This document shows, piece after piece, positions 1 through 7,684 of a stretch of 64,000 nucleotides of DNA. Under the pieces are notes generated by a model. That model did not search any database. It saw only the letters and a program-made list of their open reading frames with translations, and was not told where the DNA came from. The stretch's first letter is position 1. Each line of letters opens with the position of its first letter. The DNA comes from RGIG3178 sp942492795. Its GTDB lineage: Bacteria > Bacillota > Clostridia > Christensenellales > QAND01. The stretch is taken from contig OW818639.1 of NCBI GenBank assembly GCA_942492795.1, positions 1,550,001 through 1,614,000 of the forward strand. Reading direction: 5' to 3'. The position numbers and the translations under genes are program-made.

Positions 1-407
1 ACAGCTATGCCTTCAACAACATCGCGGCCAACCATACGATCGTCGTGGTGTACCAAATCGATATGTTCACCATCGATACCGCCGTGACCAACGGTACAAT
101 CACGCCGGATGCCTCCGTTGCGTACGGATCCTCCATGACGGTGACCTACAGTGCGAACGACGGCTATGCCATCAAGAGCGTTACGGTAGACGGCGTTGCG
201 GTCGATGTGGCAGCATTCCCCGGCAGCTATACCTTTAACAACATCACCGCCAATCATGCGGTGGTCGTCGTGTACGAGAGCAGTGACATACCCGACACGG
301 GAGACCAGGGAAACATCCCGCTTTATGTTGCATTGATGGCGCTGTCCCTGCTGGGCCTTGTGGCATCTTTCGGAATGGCGCGTGCACCCAAACAGAAGAA
401 CAGGTAG
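1..407 (+). CDS. C-terminal end of a sortase-anchored surface protein with InlB-type repeats (5' truncated)
   Basis: The reading frame is open from base 3 and the gene starts upstream of the window. It shows the tail of one repeat (SYAFNNIAANHTIVVVY) and then a complete copy of about 70 residues ending SYTFNNITANHAVVVVY. These resemble divergent InlB B-repeat (Flg_new-like) domains, which form extended surface stalks. The C-terminus is a classic wall-anchoring signal: IPDTGDQ, a hydrophobic segment (LYVALMALSLLGLVASFGMA) and a basic tail ending KQKNR. The motif is IPDTG rather than LPXTG. The sortase gene directly downstream is the obvious partner. The ATG at 45 lies inside the repeat and is not the true start. 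Confidence 0.85.
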   Translation, partial: SYAFNNIAANHTIVVVYQIDMFTIDTAVTNGTITPDASVAYGSSMTVTYSANDGYAIKSVTVDGVAVDVAAFPGSYTFNNITANHAVVVVYESSDIPDTGDQGNIPLYVALMALSLLGLVASFGMARAPKQKNR

Positions 408-444
408 TTCAGTCCCCTTATAAAAGGTGAGTCGAAAATCAACG

Positions 445-476
445 AAGGAGGTTTGCTTATCCAAGCAGACCTCCTT
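445..476 (+). terminator. 14-bp hairpin between surface protein and sortase genes
   Basis: Arms 445-458 and 463-476 pair over 14 bp with one G-U pair and a 4-base loop. Only a short T-run (TTTC) follows, so it may be a partial terminator or attenuator that sets the substrate:sortase ratio. It ends a few bases before the sortase ribosome binding site, and its 5' arm itself contains AAGGAGG. Confidence 0.6.
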
Positions 477-492
477 TCAAAAGGAGCAACCG

Positions 493-1260
493 ATGAAAAC
501 AAATTGTACAGGCAAAAACAGGATGCGGATTTTTACGGCAGCCGGTTGTATTTTTTTTGCGGTGTTTATGTTTTTTGCATATACGCTAGTCAGCACTATG
601 ATCCAGTATAAACAGGCAGATGAGGCTTACGATACGCTGAAGAATGACTCGACTGTATCCAATACTTCCACCGTTGTCTCGGGATCGGATTCCGTGCCGA
701 TAAAGGTGGACTTTGACGCACTGCTGAAGAAGAATCCGGATATCGTCGGATGGCTGTACTGTGAGGGAACTGTCATAAACTATCCGGTCGTGCAGGGAAA
801 GGACAACAGCTTTTATATCAGTCATCTTTCAGACGGGTCAAAGAACATCAACGGATCGTTGTTTGTCGATTACCGCAACGGCAAAAATTTTACGGATGAA
901 AACACCGTTGTCTATGGCCATCATATGAAGAACGGCAGCATGTTTGCGAGCCTCGTGCATTACCGCTCGCAGGCTTATTATGACAAACACCCGAAATTGT
1001 ATTTTTTGACGCCCGGGCGCAATTACAGCATCGAATTGTTCAGCGGGTTTATCTGCAAATCCAATGCGGCCTTCTTTAACAGGCAAATCAAACCCGAAGC
1101 GGATTTTGCCGCGTATCTTGAAGATTCAAAAAAGAATTCCGACTTCAAAAGCGGCGTAAACGTCGCGGTCACGGACAGGATACTGACACTCTCGACGTGT
1201 ACATACGAATACAAAAACGCACGGTATGTCGTGCAGGGCAAAATCGTATCATTACCATAA
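493..1260 (+). CDS. srtB: Class B sortase
   Basis: Predicted 255-residue membrane-anchored transpeptidase that cleaves a sorting motif and joins the protein to peptidoglycan. The start at 493 is chosen because AAAGGAG precedes it by 6 bases; an in-frame GTG at 427 would run through the hairpin. An N-terminal membrane segment (about residues 12-38) is followed by the sortase fold. The catalytic His lies in YGHHMKNGSMF (H143), the catalytic Cys in TLSTC (C236) and the Arg in ARYVV (R244). The YGHHM motif and the insertion before TLSTC fit class B rather than class A. The repeat protein just upstream, ending IPDTG, is the likely substrate. Confidence 0.93.
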   Translation: MKTNCTGKNRMRIFTAAGCIFFAVFMFFAYTLVSTMIQYKQADEAYDTLKNDSTVSNTSTVVSGSDSVPIKVDFDALLKKNPDIVGWLYCEGTVINYPVVQGKDNSFYISHLSDGSKNINGSLFVDYRNGKNFTDENTVVYGHHMKNGSMFASLVHYRSQAYYDKHPKLYFLTPGRNYSIELFSGFICKSNAAFFNRQIKPEADFAAYLEDSKKNSDFKSGVNVAVTDRILTLSTCTYEYKNARYVVQGKIVSLP

Positions 1261-1283
1261 GCATAGGATGAGGAGGGAGCAGC

Positions 1284-1688
1284 ATGTCTGAAATGGTAGT
1301 CTATTTAAGCGACGGGTGGCGTGCACAGGCACGAAGAATGCTGGAACGTCAATTGACGCCGCAAAATACCGGCAACGTGTGCCTTTCGATGTCCACTGCC
1401 TATACAAACTGTCCTGACGGCATTGATAAATACACGTTTGCAAAGCTCGTGGACGGGTCATTGGAGACGTTTGACATTGGCAAAGGCGATGCCCCGGAAG
1501 CGGATCTTTGCATATGCGCGGATTACTCCGTGTTTGTGCAGATAGCATCGCAGCAGCTAAGCGGACAATCGGCCTTGATGAGCGGCAAACTGAAAATTAA
1601 GGGCAACATGATGAAGGTCATGCAATTCGCACCGTTGTCCGATGCGATCATGAAGGTGCTCGCTTCCATACCAACCGTTTACGAATGA
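1284..1688 (+). CDS. SCP2 sterol-carrier-like domain protein
   Basis: Small 134-residue protein. The C-terminal half (EADLCICADYSVFVQIASQQ followed by a GKLKIKGNMMKVM segment) matches the SCP2 lipid-binding fold, including the typical 'GKLKIKGDMMLAM' element. It has a GAGGAGGGAG ribosome binding site and starts 23 bases after the sortase stop, so it is probably cotranscribed. There is no signal peptide, so it should be cytosolic. SCP2 domains bind hydrophobic ligands; the ligand here is unknown and a link to sortase work is only positional. Confidence 0.75.
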   Translation: MSEMVVYLSDGWRAQARRMLERQLTPQNTGNVCLSMSTAYTNCPDGIDKYTFAKLVDGSLETFDIGKGDAPEADLCICADYSVFVQIASQQLSGQSALMSGKLKIKGNMMKVMQFAPLSDAIMKVLASIPTVYE

Positions 1689-1725
1689 AAATTTGAGCTT
1701 TACAATACCTTCGGACGCGAAAAAC

Positions 1726-1777
1726 CCTCCCGTTGCACGGTGTTAAGACTCATGCAACAGGGAGGATTTTATTTTTT
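1726..1777. terminator. Bidirectional intrinsic terminator
   Basis: CCTCCC-GTTGCA pairs with TGCAAC-A-GGGAGG (one bulge) and is followed by ATTTTATTTTTT. The other side carries AAAAA, giving a T-run on the minus strand. It separates the SCP2 gene from the convergent ABC permease gene. Confidence 0.88.
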
Positions 1778-1788
1778 GGGTTTCGGAC

Positions 1789-4700
1789 TTAATCCAACGA
1801 TTTTAAGGATTCCACCATGTCTATTTTCCGCAAGCGGAAATGCATGACGAAATTGACCACAACGGTGAACAATACGGTCAATAGTCCGGAGAACAGATAA
1901 TTGAAACCGTTGAGCGTTCGCCCGAACATAACGATGTCCATTTCTGCGGATGCTACAACAAAATGGTGTAGCACAACGCCAAGGAACGCCCCGGCTATCA
2001 TTCCCAGCAGCATCAGAATAATATTTTCCCGGAAAACAAAGTTGGATGTTTCGTTGTCATAGAAGCCCAGCACCTTGATGGTCGCGATCTCGCGGACGCG
2101 TTCGCTGATGTTGATGTTGGTCAGGTTATACAATACCACGAAGGCCAGAAGCCCTGCGCATATGATCATCACCAATACGACGGAATTCAGGCTGTCGATG
2201 GAATCGGCAAAGGTTTTGCTCACATTGGTGACATACCAGACGGTCATTATCTTATCGTTCTTCAGCCAGTAGCTTGCCAGAAGCTTTTTGACGGCATCGC
2301 TCTTATCGGACAGATTGGCCAGAATTGTATTGAATTGGGGCTTTTCGCCATACGCCTGTTCGTATACGTTCGGTGTCATATACACATAGTGATGCACGTA
2401 GTTTTCCGTAATGTCGGTTATGTTGTATTCCATGGTCCGGTCACCGTCTTTAAGGGAAATCGTATCGCCGATTTTGACGCGAAGCATATCCGCCAGTTTT
2501 TCGGTTATCACGACACCTGAATCGGAAAGCCCGATGCCTGTTCCGTCTGATCTGTGGCGCAGGGAGACAAATCCTGCAAGTTTGTTCACATCGTCGGGTA
2601 CGAATATGCTTACCTCCAGTTTCTTGGCTCCAATTTGAACATGAAGCATCTGCTGGCAGGTAAACAGATCGGATTGTATTCTGCTGTCGGCGCTTATCGA
2701 AGCGTCCATATCAAATTTATCCTGCGCTGAAAGGTTGTCTTTCAGGCTGAAGACCATATCGTACCGATATATTTCGCCAAACTGCTTGTTCACGACCATC
2801 GATACCGAACTTTTCAAGCCGAAGCCTGCGACCATCAGCGCCATGCATCCCGCGATACCCAGAACCGTCATATAAAAGCGTATTTTATAGCGGAACAGGT
2901 TGCGGCCGGTGATTTTGGAGATGAAGCTCATCCGCGACCATAGGAATGTCGTTTTCTCCAAGAAGATCCGCTTCCCGGGTTTGGGCGGTTTTGGACGCAT
3001 TAAAAGAGAAGGCTGCGATAAAAGTTCTTTGACGCAGGCAAAGACAGCCGTAAGCGTTGTGCACAGCACGGTGACGGCAACACTGAGAATGGCAATGCCC
3101 CAGGGCATGACGGTGATCACGGGCGGCAGGCTGTACATGATATCAAAGGCACCGTAAATCACCTTTGGGAAGATCACATAGCCGGCAAATATGCCCGCCA
3201 CGCTGCCCAGGATGCTTGCGAGCACCGCATAGCAGAAATACTTGGATGCGATCCTGACGTGGTTGTAGCCAAGGGCTTTGTAGGTGCCGATCTGCGTACG
3301 CTGCTCTTCGACCATGCGAAGCATGGTCGTCAGACAAACAAGGCAGACAACAAGCAGGAAAAAGAGCGGAAAGAGCGTAGCGACTCCGTCCATCCGGTCG
3401 GCATTCTCCCTGTATCCGGCATATCCGGGATTGTCCTCGCGCGAAAACAGCATCCACTCGGGCACTTCAAGATCATCAAGTTCGTCCTGTGCTTTTGCGA
3501 TATCCTTCTTTGCATCGTCGATCTTGACCTTTGCTTCATCGAGATCTTTTTGCGCGTCCTTTTTGGCGCGATCAAGCTTTCTGTGTTGACTGTCCAATTG
3601 CGTTTTTGTCTGTTCGAGCTGAATCTTTGTCTGTGCCAGTTGATTTTCCGTGGATTCAAGCTGCGCTTTCTGGGCCGACAGCTGCGCGGTCCCACCGTCG
3701 TATTGTGTCGTCATATCGGCCAACTGTTGCTCCATGGCGGGAAGGTTCGGATCGTCGGACGGTGTGGCATCTATCTGCGTCTGAAGTGCCAGGATCTGTT
3801 CATGGAGCTGATCCAGCTCCTTCTGCTTCTGATCGATCTGTGCCAGCGCCTGGGGCTTGGTGCTTTGAAAATCGTCGTTGGCCTGCACATACTTCGCTTT
3901 TTCCTGATTGTATTGTTTATAAGCGCTGTTGAGCTTCTTTTCGTTTGCCGTTATCTTGCGCTTATACGTTGCCAGCGCGTCATCGTATTCCTTCTCGCCG
4001 TCGGAAAGCTTTTGCTTTGCGTCCTTGATCTCTATGTCCGCCTCGGATTTAACGTTGATGTACCGGATCATCGAACGCTGCTCCCCGATCGGACCGAGGA
4101 TGTCTTTACTTGTTGCAACGGCATCGCTGTATTCATTGCCAAATGCGGAAATACCCATCGTTGCAGACAGGCTCACATAGATATCCGTGTAGACCGAGTA
4201 ATTGAAGTCCTCCGACGGAATGAACATAAAGCAACCGACGGAACCGCTTCCGATGGTACTGCTGCCCCTTTCCAGGGAAATATATTGCGGGGAATCAACA
4301 AAACCCACAACGACGAATGTATCGACTTTCAGGCTATCCGATATATCCTTGCCCTCTTCGGGAAGGAACACGACGGTATCCCCCAAATTAAACGTGATGG
4401 GATTCTGCAGGTTATTCTGTTCGACAACGCATTCGCCTGATTTTTGCGGAAGGGAGCCGGACAGAAGAACGAGATTGTTCAATGTTTTGGAGGAGGCATC
4501 GTATGCCTTTGGCATTGCGTGCACTTTGACAACGATGTTGGAACCCTGCGCTGCCATCAGAGCGTCGGTCGTATAGGACGGCATGACTGCTGCGATTTCC
4601 TTTTGATCGCGCAGTGCCTGAACATCAGCGTCTTCGAATCCAAGCGTTGACAGGATGTGCAGATCGCTCAGATCCGTCGATTTGAAATAGGCATCGGCTG

Positions 4701-4839
4701 TGAGCTTCATATCGGGACAGGTGGCTTTAAGCCCGACAAAAAAGCTGGTGCCTATCGCGACGATCAATAAAATGGAGATAAAGCGGCTTGGTTTGTTCCT
4801 GATCTCCCGTATGGTATCTTTAAGTGAAGCGTTTCGCAC
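1789..4839 (-). CDS. FtsX/MacB-type ABC transporter permease with long coiled coil
   Basis: 1016-residue permease starting at GTG 4839 behind an AAAGGGAT ribosome binding site. TM1 lies at about residues 19-38. An extracytoplasmic region follows, including a long Lys/Gln/Glu-rich coiled coil (about 255-460). Then come three membrane segments with a first FtsX core (about 485-615), TM5 near 665, a second outer domain, and three C-terminal membrane segments with the second FtsX core (ending about residue 1005). The architecture is of the two-FtsX-domain MacB/SalY kind, which moves substrates from the membrane or outer face rather than taking up solutes. It lies 26 bases after the ATPase gene and forms a transporter with it. 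Confidence 0.9.
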   Translation of the reverse strand: MRNASLKDTIREIRNKPSRFISILLIVAIGTSFFVGLKATCPDMKLTADAYFKSTDLSDLHILSTLGFEDADVQALRDQKEIAAVMPSYTTDALMAAQGSNIVVKVHAMPKAYDASSKTLNNLVLLSGSLPQKSGECVVEQNNLQNPITFNLGDTVVFLPEEGKDISDSLKVDTFVVVGFVDSPQYISLERGSSTIGSGSVGCFMFIPSEDFNYSVYTDIYVSLSATMGISAFGNEYSDAVATSKDILGPIGEQRSMIRYINVKSEADIEIKDAKQKLSDGEKEYDDALATYKRKITANEKKLNSAYKQYNQEKAKYVQANDDFQSTKPQALAQIDQKQKELDQLHEQILALQTQIDATPSDDPNLPAMEQQLADMTTQYDGGTAQLSAQKAQLESTENQLAQTKIQLEQTKTQLDSQHRKLDRAKKDAQKDLDEAKVKIDDAKKDIAKAQDELDDLEVPEWMLFSREDNPGYAGYRENADRMDGVATLFPLFFLLVVCLVCLTTMLRMVEEQRTQIGTYKALGYNHVRIASKYFCYAVLASILGSVAGIFAGYVIFPKVIYGAFDIMYSLPPVITVMPWGIAILSVAVTVLCTTLTAVFACVKELLSQPSLLMRPKPPKPGKRIFLEKTTFLWSRMSFISKITGRNLFRYKIRFYMTVLGIAGCMALMVAGFGLKSSVSMVVNKQFGEIYRYDMVFSLKDNLSAQDKFDMDASISADSRIQSDLFTCQQMLHVQIGAKKLEVSIFVPDDVNKLAGFVSLRHRSDGTGIGLSDSGVVITEKLADMLRVKIGDTISLKDGDRTMEYNITDITENYVHHYVYMTPNVYEQAYGEKPQFNTILANLSDKSDAVKKLLASYWLKNDKIMTVWYVTNVSKTFADSIDSLNSVVLVMIICAGLLAFVVLYNLTNINISERVREIATIKVLGFYDNETSNFVFRENIILMLLGMIAGAFLGVVLHHFVVASAEMDIVMFGRTLNGFNYLFSGLLTVLFTVVVNFVMHFRLRKIDMVESLKSLD

Positions 4840-4865
4840 GGCCTTTTATCCCTTTCTTTTAAACT

Positions 4866-5570
4866 CTACCACTCGATGGACTCGACCGGGCGAGGTTCGC
4901 TGTTCAATACGATTTCACTGACCCTGCCGCTGCGCATGCGTATGATACGGTTGGCCATCGGCGTAATTGCCTGATTATGGGTGACGACAACGACGGTTTT
5001 TCCGTTGATCCGGCACATATCCTGTAAAAGCTTAAGGATTGTTTTGCCCGTGTTGTAGTCAAGCGCACCGGTTGGCTCATCGCACAACAACAGTTTGGGA
5101 CGTTTGGCAAGCGCCCGGGCGATGGCGACGCGCTGCTGTTCACCGCCGGAGAGCTGGGAAGGGAAATTGTTCATGCGATCGTTTAAGCCGACATCGTGGA
5201 GTACGGAGGCGGCGTCAAGCGGGTCGTTGCATATTTGTGTTGCCAGTTCCACGTTTTCCTTGGCTGTCAAATTCTGTATAAGGTTGTAAAACTGGAATAC
5301 AAAGCCAATGTCATGCCGGCGATACGCGGCCAACTGGCGGCGCGAAAGGCCGCTTACAAGGTTTCCGTCCACGCAGACCTTTCCCTCATCGCAAGCGTCC
5401 ATGCCGCCCAGTATATTCAGAACGGTCGTCTTGCCTGCGCCGCTTGGACCTACCACAACGGCGAATTCTCCTTTGCAGACGCCAAAGGTAACACCATCTG
5501 CAGCCGGGATTGTCACTTCACCCATCTTGTATCGTTTGTAAACGTTGTTGAATTCCACATAATCAGACAT
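4866..5570 (-). CDS. ABC transporter ATP-binding protein, LolD/MacB family
   Basis: Nucleotide-binding subunit of about 234 residues. Visible motifs are Walker A GPSGAGKTT, signature LSGGEQQR, Walker B LLLCDEPTGALD and the H-loop VVVTHNQ. The family energises FtsX-type permeases, and the large permease follows directly. The start is placed at ATG 5570 (MSDYVEF) because GGAGG lies 10 bases upstream; an in-frame ATG at 5597 would add nine residues. It lies downstream of the acyl carrier protein gene on the same strand, with a palindrome-containing spacer between. Confidence 0.93.
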   Translation of the reverse strand: MSDYVEFNNVYKRYKMGEVTIPAADGVTFGVCKGEFAVVVGPSGAGKTTVLNILGGMDACDEGKVCVDGNLVSGLSRRQLAAYRRHDIGFVFQFYNLIQNLTAKENVELATQICNDPLDAASVLHDVGLNDRMNNFPSQLSGGEQQRVAIARALAKRPKLLLCDEPTGALDYNTGKTILKLLQDMCRINGKTVVVVTHNQAITPMANRIIRMRSGRVSEIVLNSEPRPVESIEW

Positions 5571-5656
5571 TGGATAGTAGCCTCCGTATTCATTCACCCT
5601 GCCTTATCCGGTTGGCCGCAAAAGGGTCCGGATTTGCAGGGGTGGAGCGGTTCGCG

Positions 5657-5680
5657 GTGTATGAATATTTATACATACAC
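5657..5680. promoter_or_regulatory. Inverted repeat, candidate repressor operator (site 1)
   Basis: GTGTATGAATA and TATACATACAC form 11-base arms with one mismatch and a 2-base spacer. The site sits in the AT-rich gap between the ACP gene and the ABC transporter genes. The GTAT..ATAC symmetry is like operators of TetR/PadR/GntR-type dimers, but no regulator gene lies next to it. Confidence 0.5.
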
Positions 5681-5699
5681 TTCATGCATATATTTTGGG

Positions 5700-5717
5700 T
5701 TTGTATATTTATACAAA
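5700..5717. promoter_or_regulatory. Inverted repeat, candidate repressor operator (site 2)
   Basis: TTTGTATA and TATACAAA form a perfect 8-base inverted repeat with a 2-base spacer. It has the same GTATA/TATAC core as site 1, centred about 40 bases away (near four helical turns). This suggests cooperative binding over a promoter for the ABC genes. Confidence 0.5.
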
Positions 5718-5731
5718 TTGCATATGTATCG

Positions 5732-5953
5732 TTATTTTGCGCGGTTGATGTAGAAGGCCAGATCGCCGATGGACAAAAGGGTGCGGATGTCCCGTTCCGC
5801 GATGACGACGTTAAACTCCACTTCGCATTCCGCGACGATATTCATAACGTCAAAAGAAGTCAGACCCATCTCACGAATGTCCGTTTCATAGGCTATTTCT
5901 TCCGGTTTGACATCAACATATTTACATATAATGAATCGTAACTTTTGAAGCAT
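5732..5953 (-). CDS. Acyl carrier protein
   Basis: Short acidic four-helix carrier of about 73 residues. The phosphopantetheine attachment Ser is in GLTSFDVM (S33; the usual core is D-S-L, here T-S-F). The start at ATG 5953 is preferred because AGAGGTGAT sits just upstream; an in-frame GTG at 5962 lies inside that ribosome binding site. The gene begins 11 bases after the acyl-AMP ligase stop and is surely cotranscribed. It would carry the acyl or aminoacyl group activated by the ligase for the condensation protein. Absence of fab genes nearby argues against housekeeping fatty-acid AcpP. Confidence 0.88.
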   Translation of the reverse strand: MLQKLRFIICKYVDVKPEEIAYETDIREMGLTSFDVMNIVAECEVEFNVVIAERDIRTLLSIGDLAFYINRAK

Positions 5954-5964
5954 GCCAATCACCT

Positions 5965-7659
5965 CTAAACTGCTTTGTATCGTTTGATTTTTTTGGATGT
6001 TGTCTTCTCGAACTCCTCATATTGGATCTGTATGTGCCCAATATGCTTATACGTCGGAAGTTGCCGGTTGATTTTTGCAATATCGGTTCGAAGCTGCGCT
6101 TCGGGGCTTTGTATATCGTTTGACTGAATGTATTCCTCGTCGAGCACGAACGCGGCTGAAATGATGGGTTCCTTTCCTTCGCTTTGAACAGAGGGGAATA
6201 CGATGACCTCCTTGATATAAGGAATCCGCGAGGCCAGCAGATCTTCGAGCTCCTCAGGTTGAACGTTCTTGCCGTTGCTCAGGATGATGGTGTTCTTTAA
6301 TCTGCCCGTGACATATACGAACCCGTCGCCGTCAACACGGCCTATGTCCCCGGTTCTGAACCATTCCCCGATAAACGTCTTTTTTGTATCTTCTTCATTT
6401 TTGTAGTAACCAAGCATGACGTTATCTCCTCGTACGAGGATCTCACCGTCCCCGGATTCGTTTGGGTTCTCGATGCGAACTTGACAACAGGGTATCGTAA
6501 TGCCGACGGAATCGGCCTTGTAGAATCTGTTCCGGTTTGCGCTGACAAGCGGCGCACATTCGGTGATGCCGTAACCGTTTAGAACCTGAATCCCCAGTTC
6601 GATGAATCCTGTGACCAAATCCGTCCGCAGCGGTGCTCCGCCGCTAATGATCAGCTTTAAATTCCCACCGAACGCTTGCCGGATGCTTCTGAAAAATACG
6701 CTTCTAAGGTCGATCCCGACTTTGATAAACAGATTGCTGATATGGATAAGTTTGCGCAGCATGACCGTTTTGCCGGCTTTTGCCGCTTTGTCCCAAATGT
6801 TTTTATACATAGCCTCCAAAAACAGCGGGACAAGAAGCAACATATGGGGTTTGAATAGCTTCAGGTTGTCGGAAATATATTTCAGACTGTCGTTAAAGCA
6901 GATGGTCATTCCGTTGTATAACGCCGTGAGAATACCGCAGGAGTTTTCGTAGGTATGGTGTATGGGAAGCACGGACATCGTTACCCGTTCCGGCTTTATT
7001 GCGCACATGGCGCCATAGAGGACGGCTGCAAAATTTCGGTGGCAAAGCATCACTCCTTTGCTTTTGCCGGTGGTTCCGGAGGTATAGAGTAAAACGCACA
7101 ACTTTTTGGCGTCGATCGGTGCTTTGGTGAAACTTTCATCCCCCCTTCTCAAAAGCTGTCTGCCGATCTCGAGTAGGTACGAAAAGCTCATAATGCCATC
7201 CTGTTCGGACTGAGAATGCATGTTGATGTAGATCGTGATGTTTGGGACCATTGGCATCAGCGATTGGATGATCTTTTCAAAACTTGCTGAAAAGACGATG
7301 GCAGAAGCGTCGCTTTGGTTTAGGATACCGGCGATGTCCTCCTCGGATAACTCTTTATCGACCGGCACGCTTACGCCGACGCCGTTGACCGTGGCGAGGT
7401 ATGTGACAACCCATTCGTAGCTGTTTTCCCCGATCACGGCAATATGGCGGTCCTTAAGGCCCAAATGGATCAGTGCCGTTCCCAATGCGTTTACGTCCCG
7501 GTTCAGCTGTTCAAAACTGATGCTACGTATGCCGCCCTCAAGCGTTTTAATGCGAAAGGCATCCCGCTTACCGTAAGTGAGCGCACTGTTTTGAAGCATT
7601 TCGCGCAGATCTGTCATTTGCCTGCACGGGTACCAACGATAGTTTTTGATTGGTTTCAC
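5965..7659 (-). CDS. Acyl-AMP ligase (ANL superfamily, long-chain acyl-CoA/ACP synthetase-like)
   Basis: 564-residue adenylate-forming enzyme starting at GTG 7659. The AMP-binding P-loop is LYTSGTTGKSKG (about residue 190). The A5-type motif is NGYGITECAP (about 365) and the A7 region is RTGDIGRVDGDGF. The C-terminal lid ends near TTSKKIKRYK with the expected Lys. The overall look is closer to fatty acyl ligases (FAA1-like) than to amino-acid adenylation domains. Packed between a condensation protein and an ACP, it probably loads an acyl group onto that ACP. The substrate cannot be read by eye. Confidence 0.9.
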   Translation of the reverse strand: MKPIKNYRWYPCRQMTDLREMLQNSALTYGKRDAFRIKTLEGGIRSISFEQLNRDVNALGTALIHLGLKDRHIAVIGENSYEWVVTYLATVNGVGVSVPVDKELSEEDIAGILNQSDASAIVFSASFEKIIQSLMPMVPNITIYINMHSQSEQDGIMSFSYLLEIGRQLLRRGDESFTKAPIDAKKLCVLLYTSGTTGKSKGVMLCHRNFAAVLYGAMCAIKPERVTMSVLPIHHTYENSCGILTALYNGMTICFNDSLKYISDNLKLFKPHMLLLVPLFLEAMYKNIWDKAAKAGKTVMLRKLIHISNLFIKVGIDLRSVFFRSIRQAFGGNLKLIISGGAPLRTDLVTGFIELGIQVLNGYGITECAPLVSANRNRFYKADSVGITIPCCQVRIENPNESGDGEILVRGDNVMLGYYKNEEDTKKTFIGEWFRTGDIGRVDGDGFVYVTGRLKNTIILSNGKNVQPEELEDLLASRIPYIKEVIVFPSVQSEGKEPIISAAFVLDEEYIQSNDIQSPEAQLRTDIAKINRQLPTYKHIGHIQIQYEEFEKTTSKKIKRYKAV

Positions 7660-7684
7660 CGCCTCGCGATAATTGATGGAAAGT

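Noticed and set aside
3259..4440. Long plus-strand frame (393 codons) over the ABC permease
   Set aside because: It is the antisense of the coiled-coil permease gene; sequence is Leu/Cys/Arg-rich and has no ribosome binding site.
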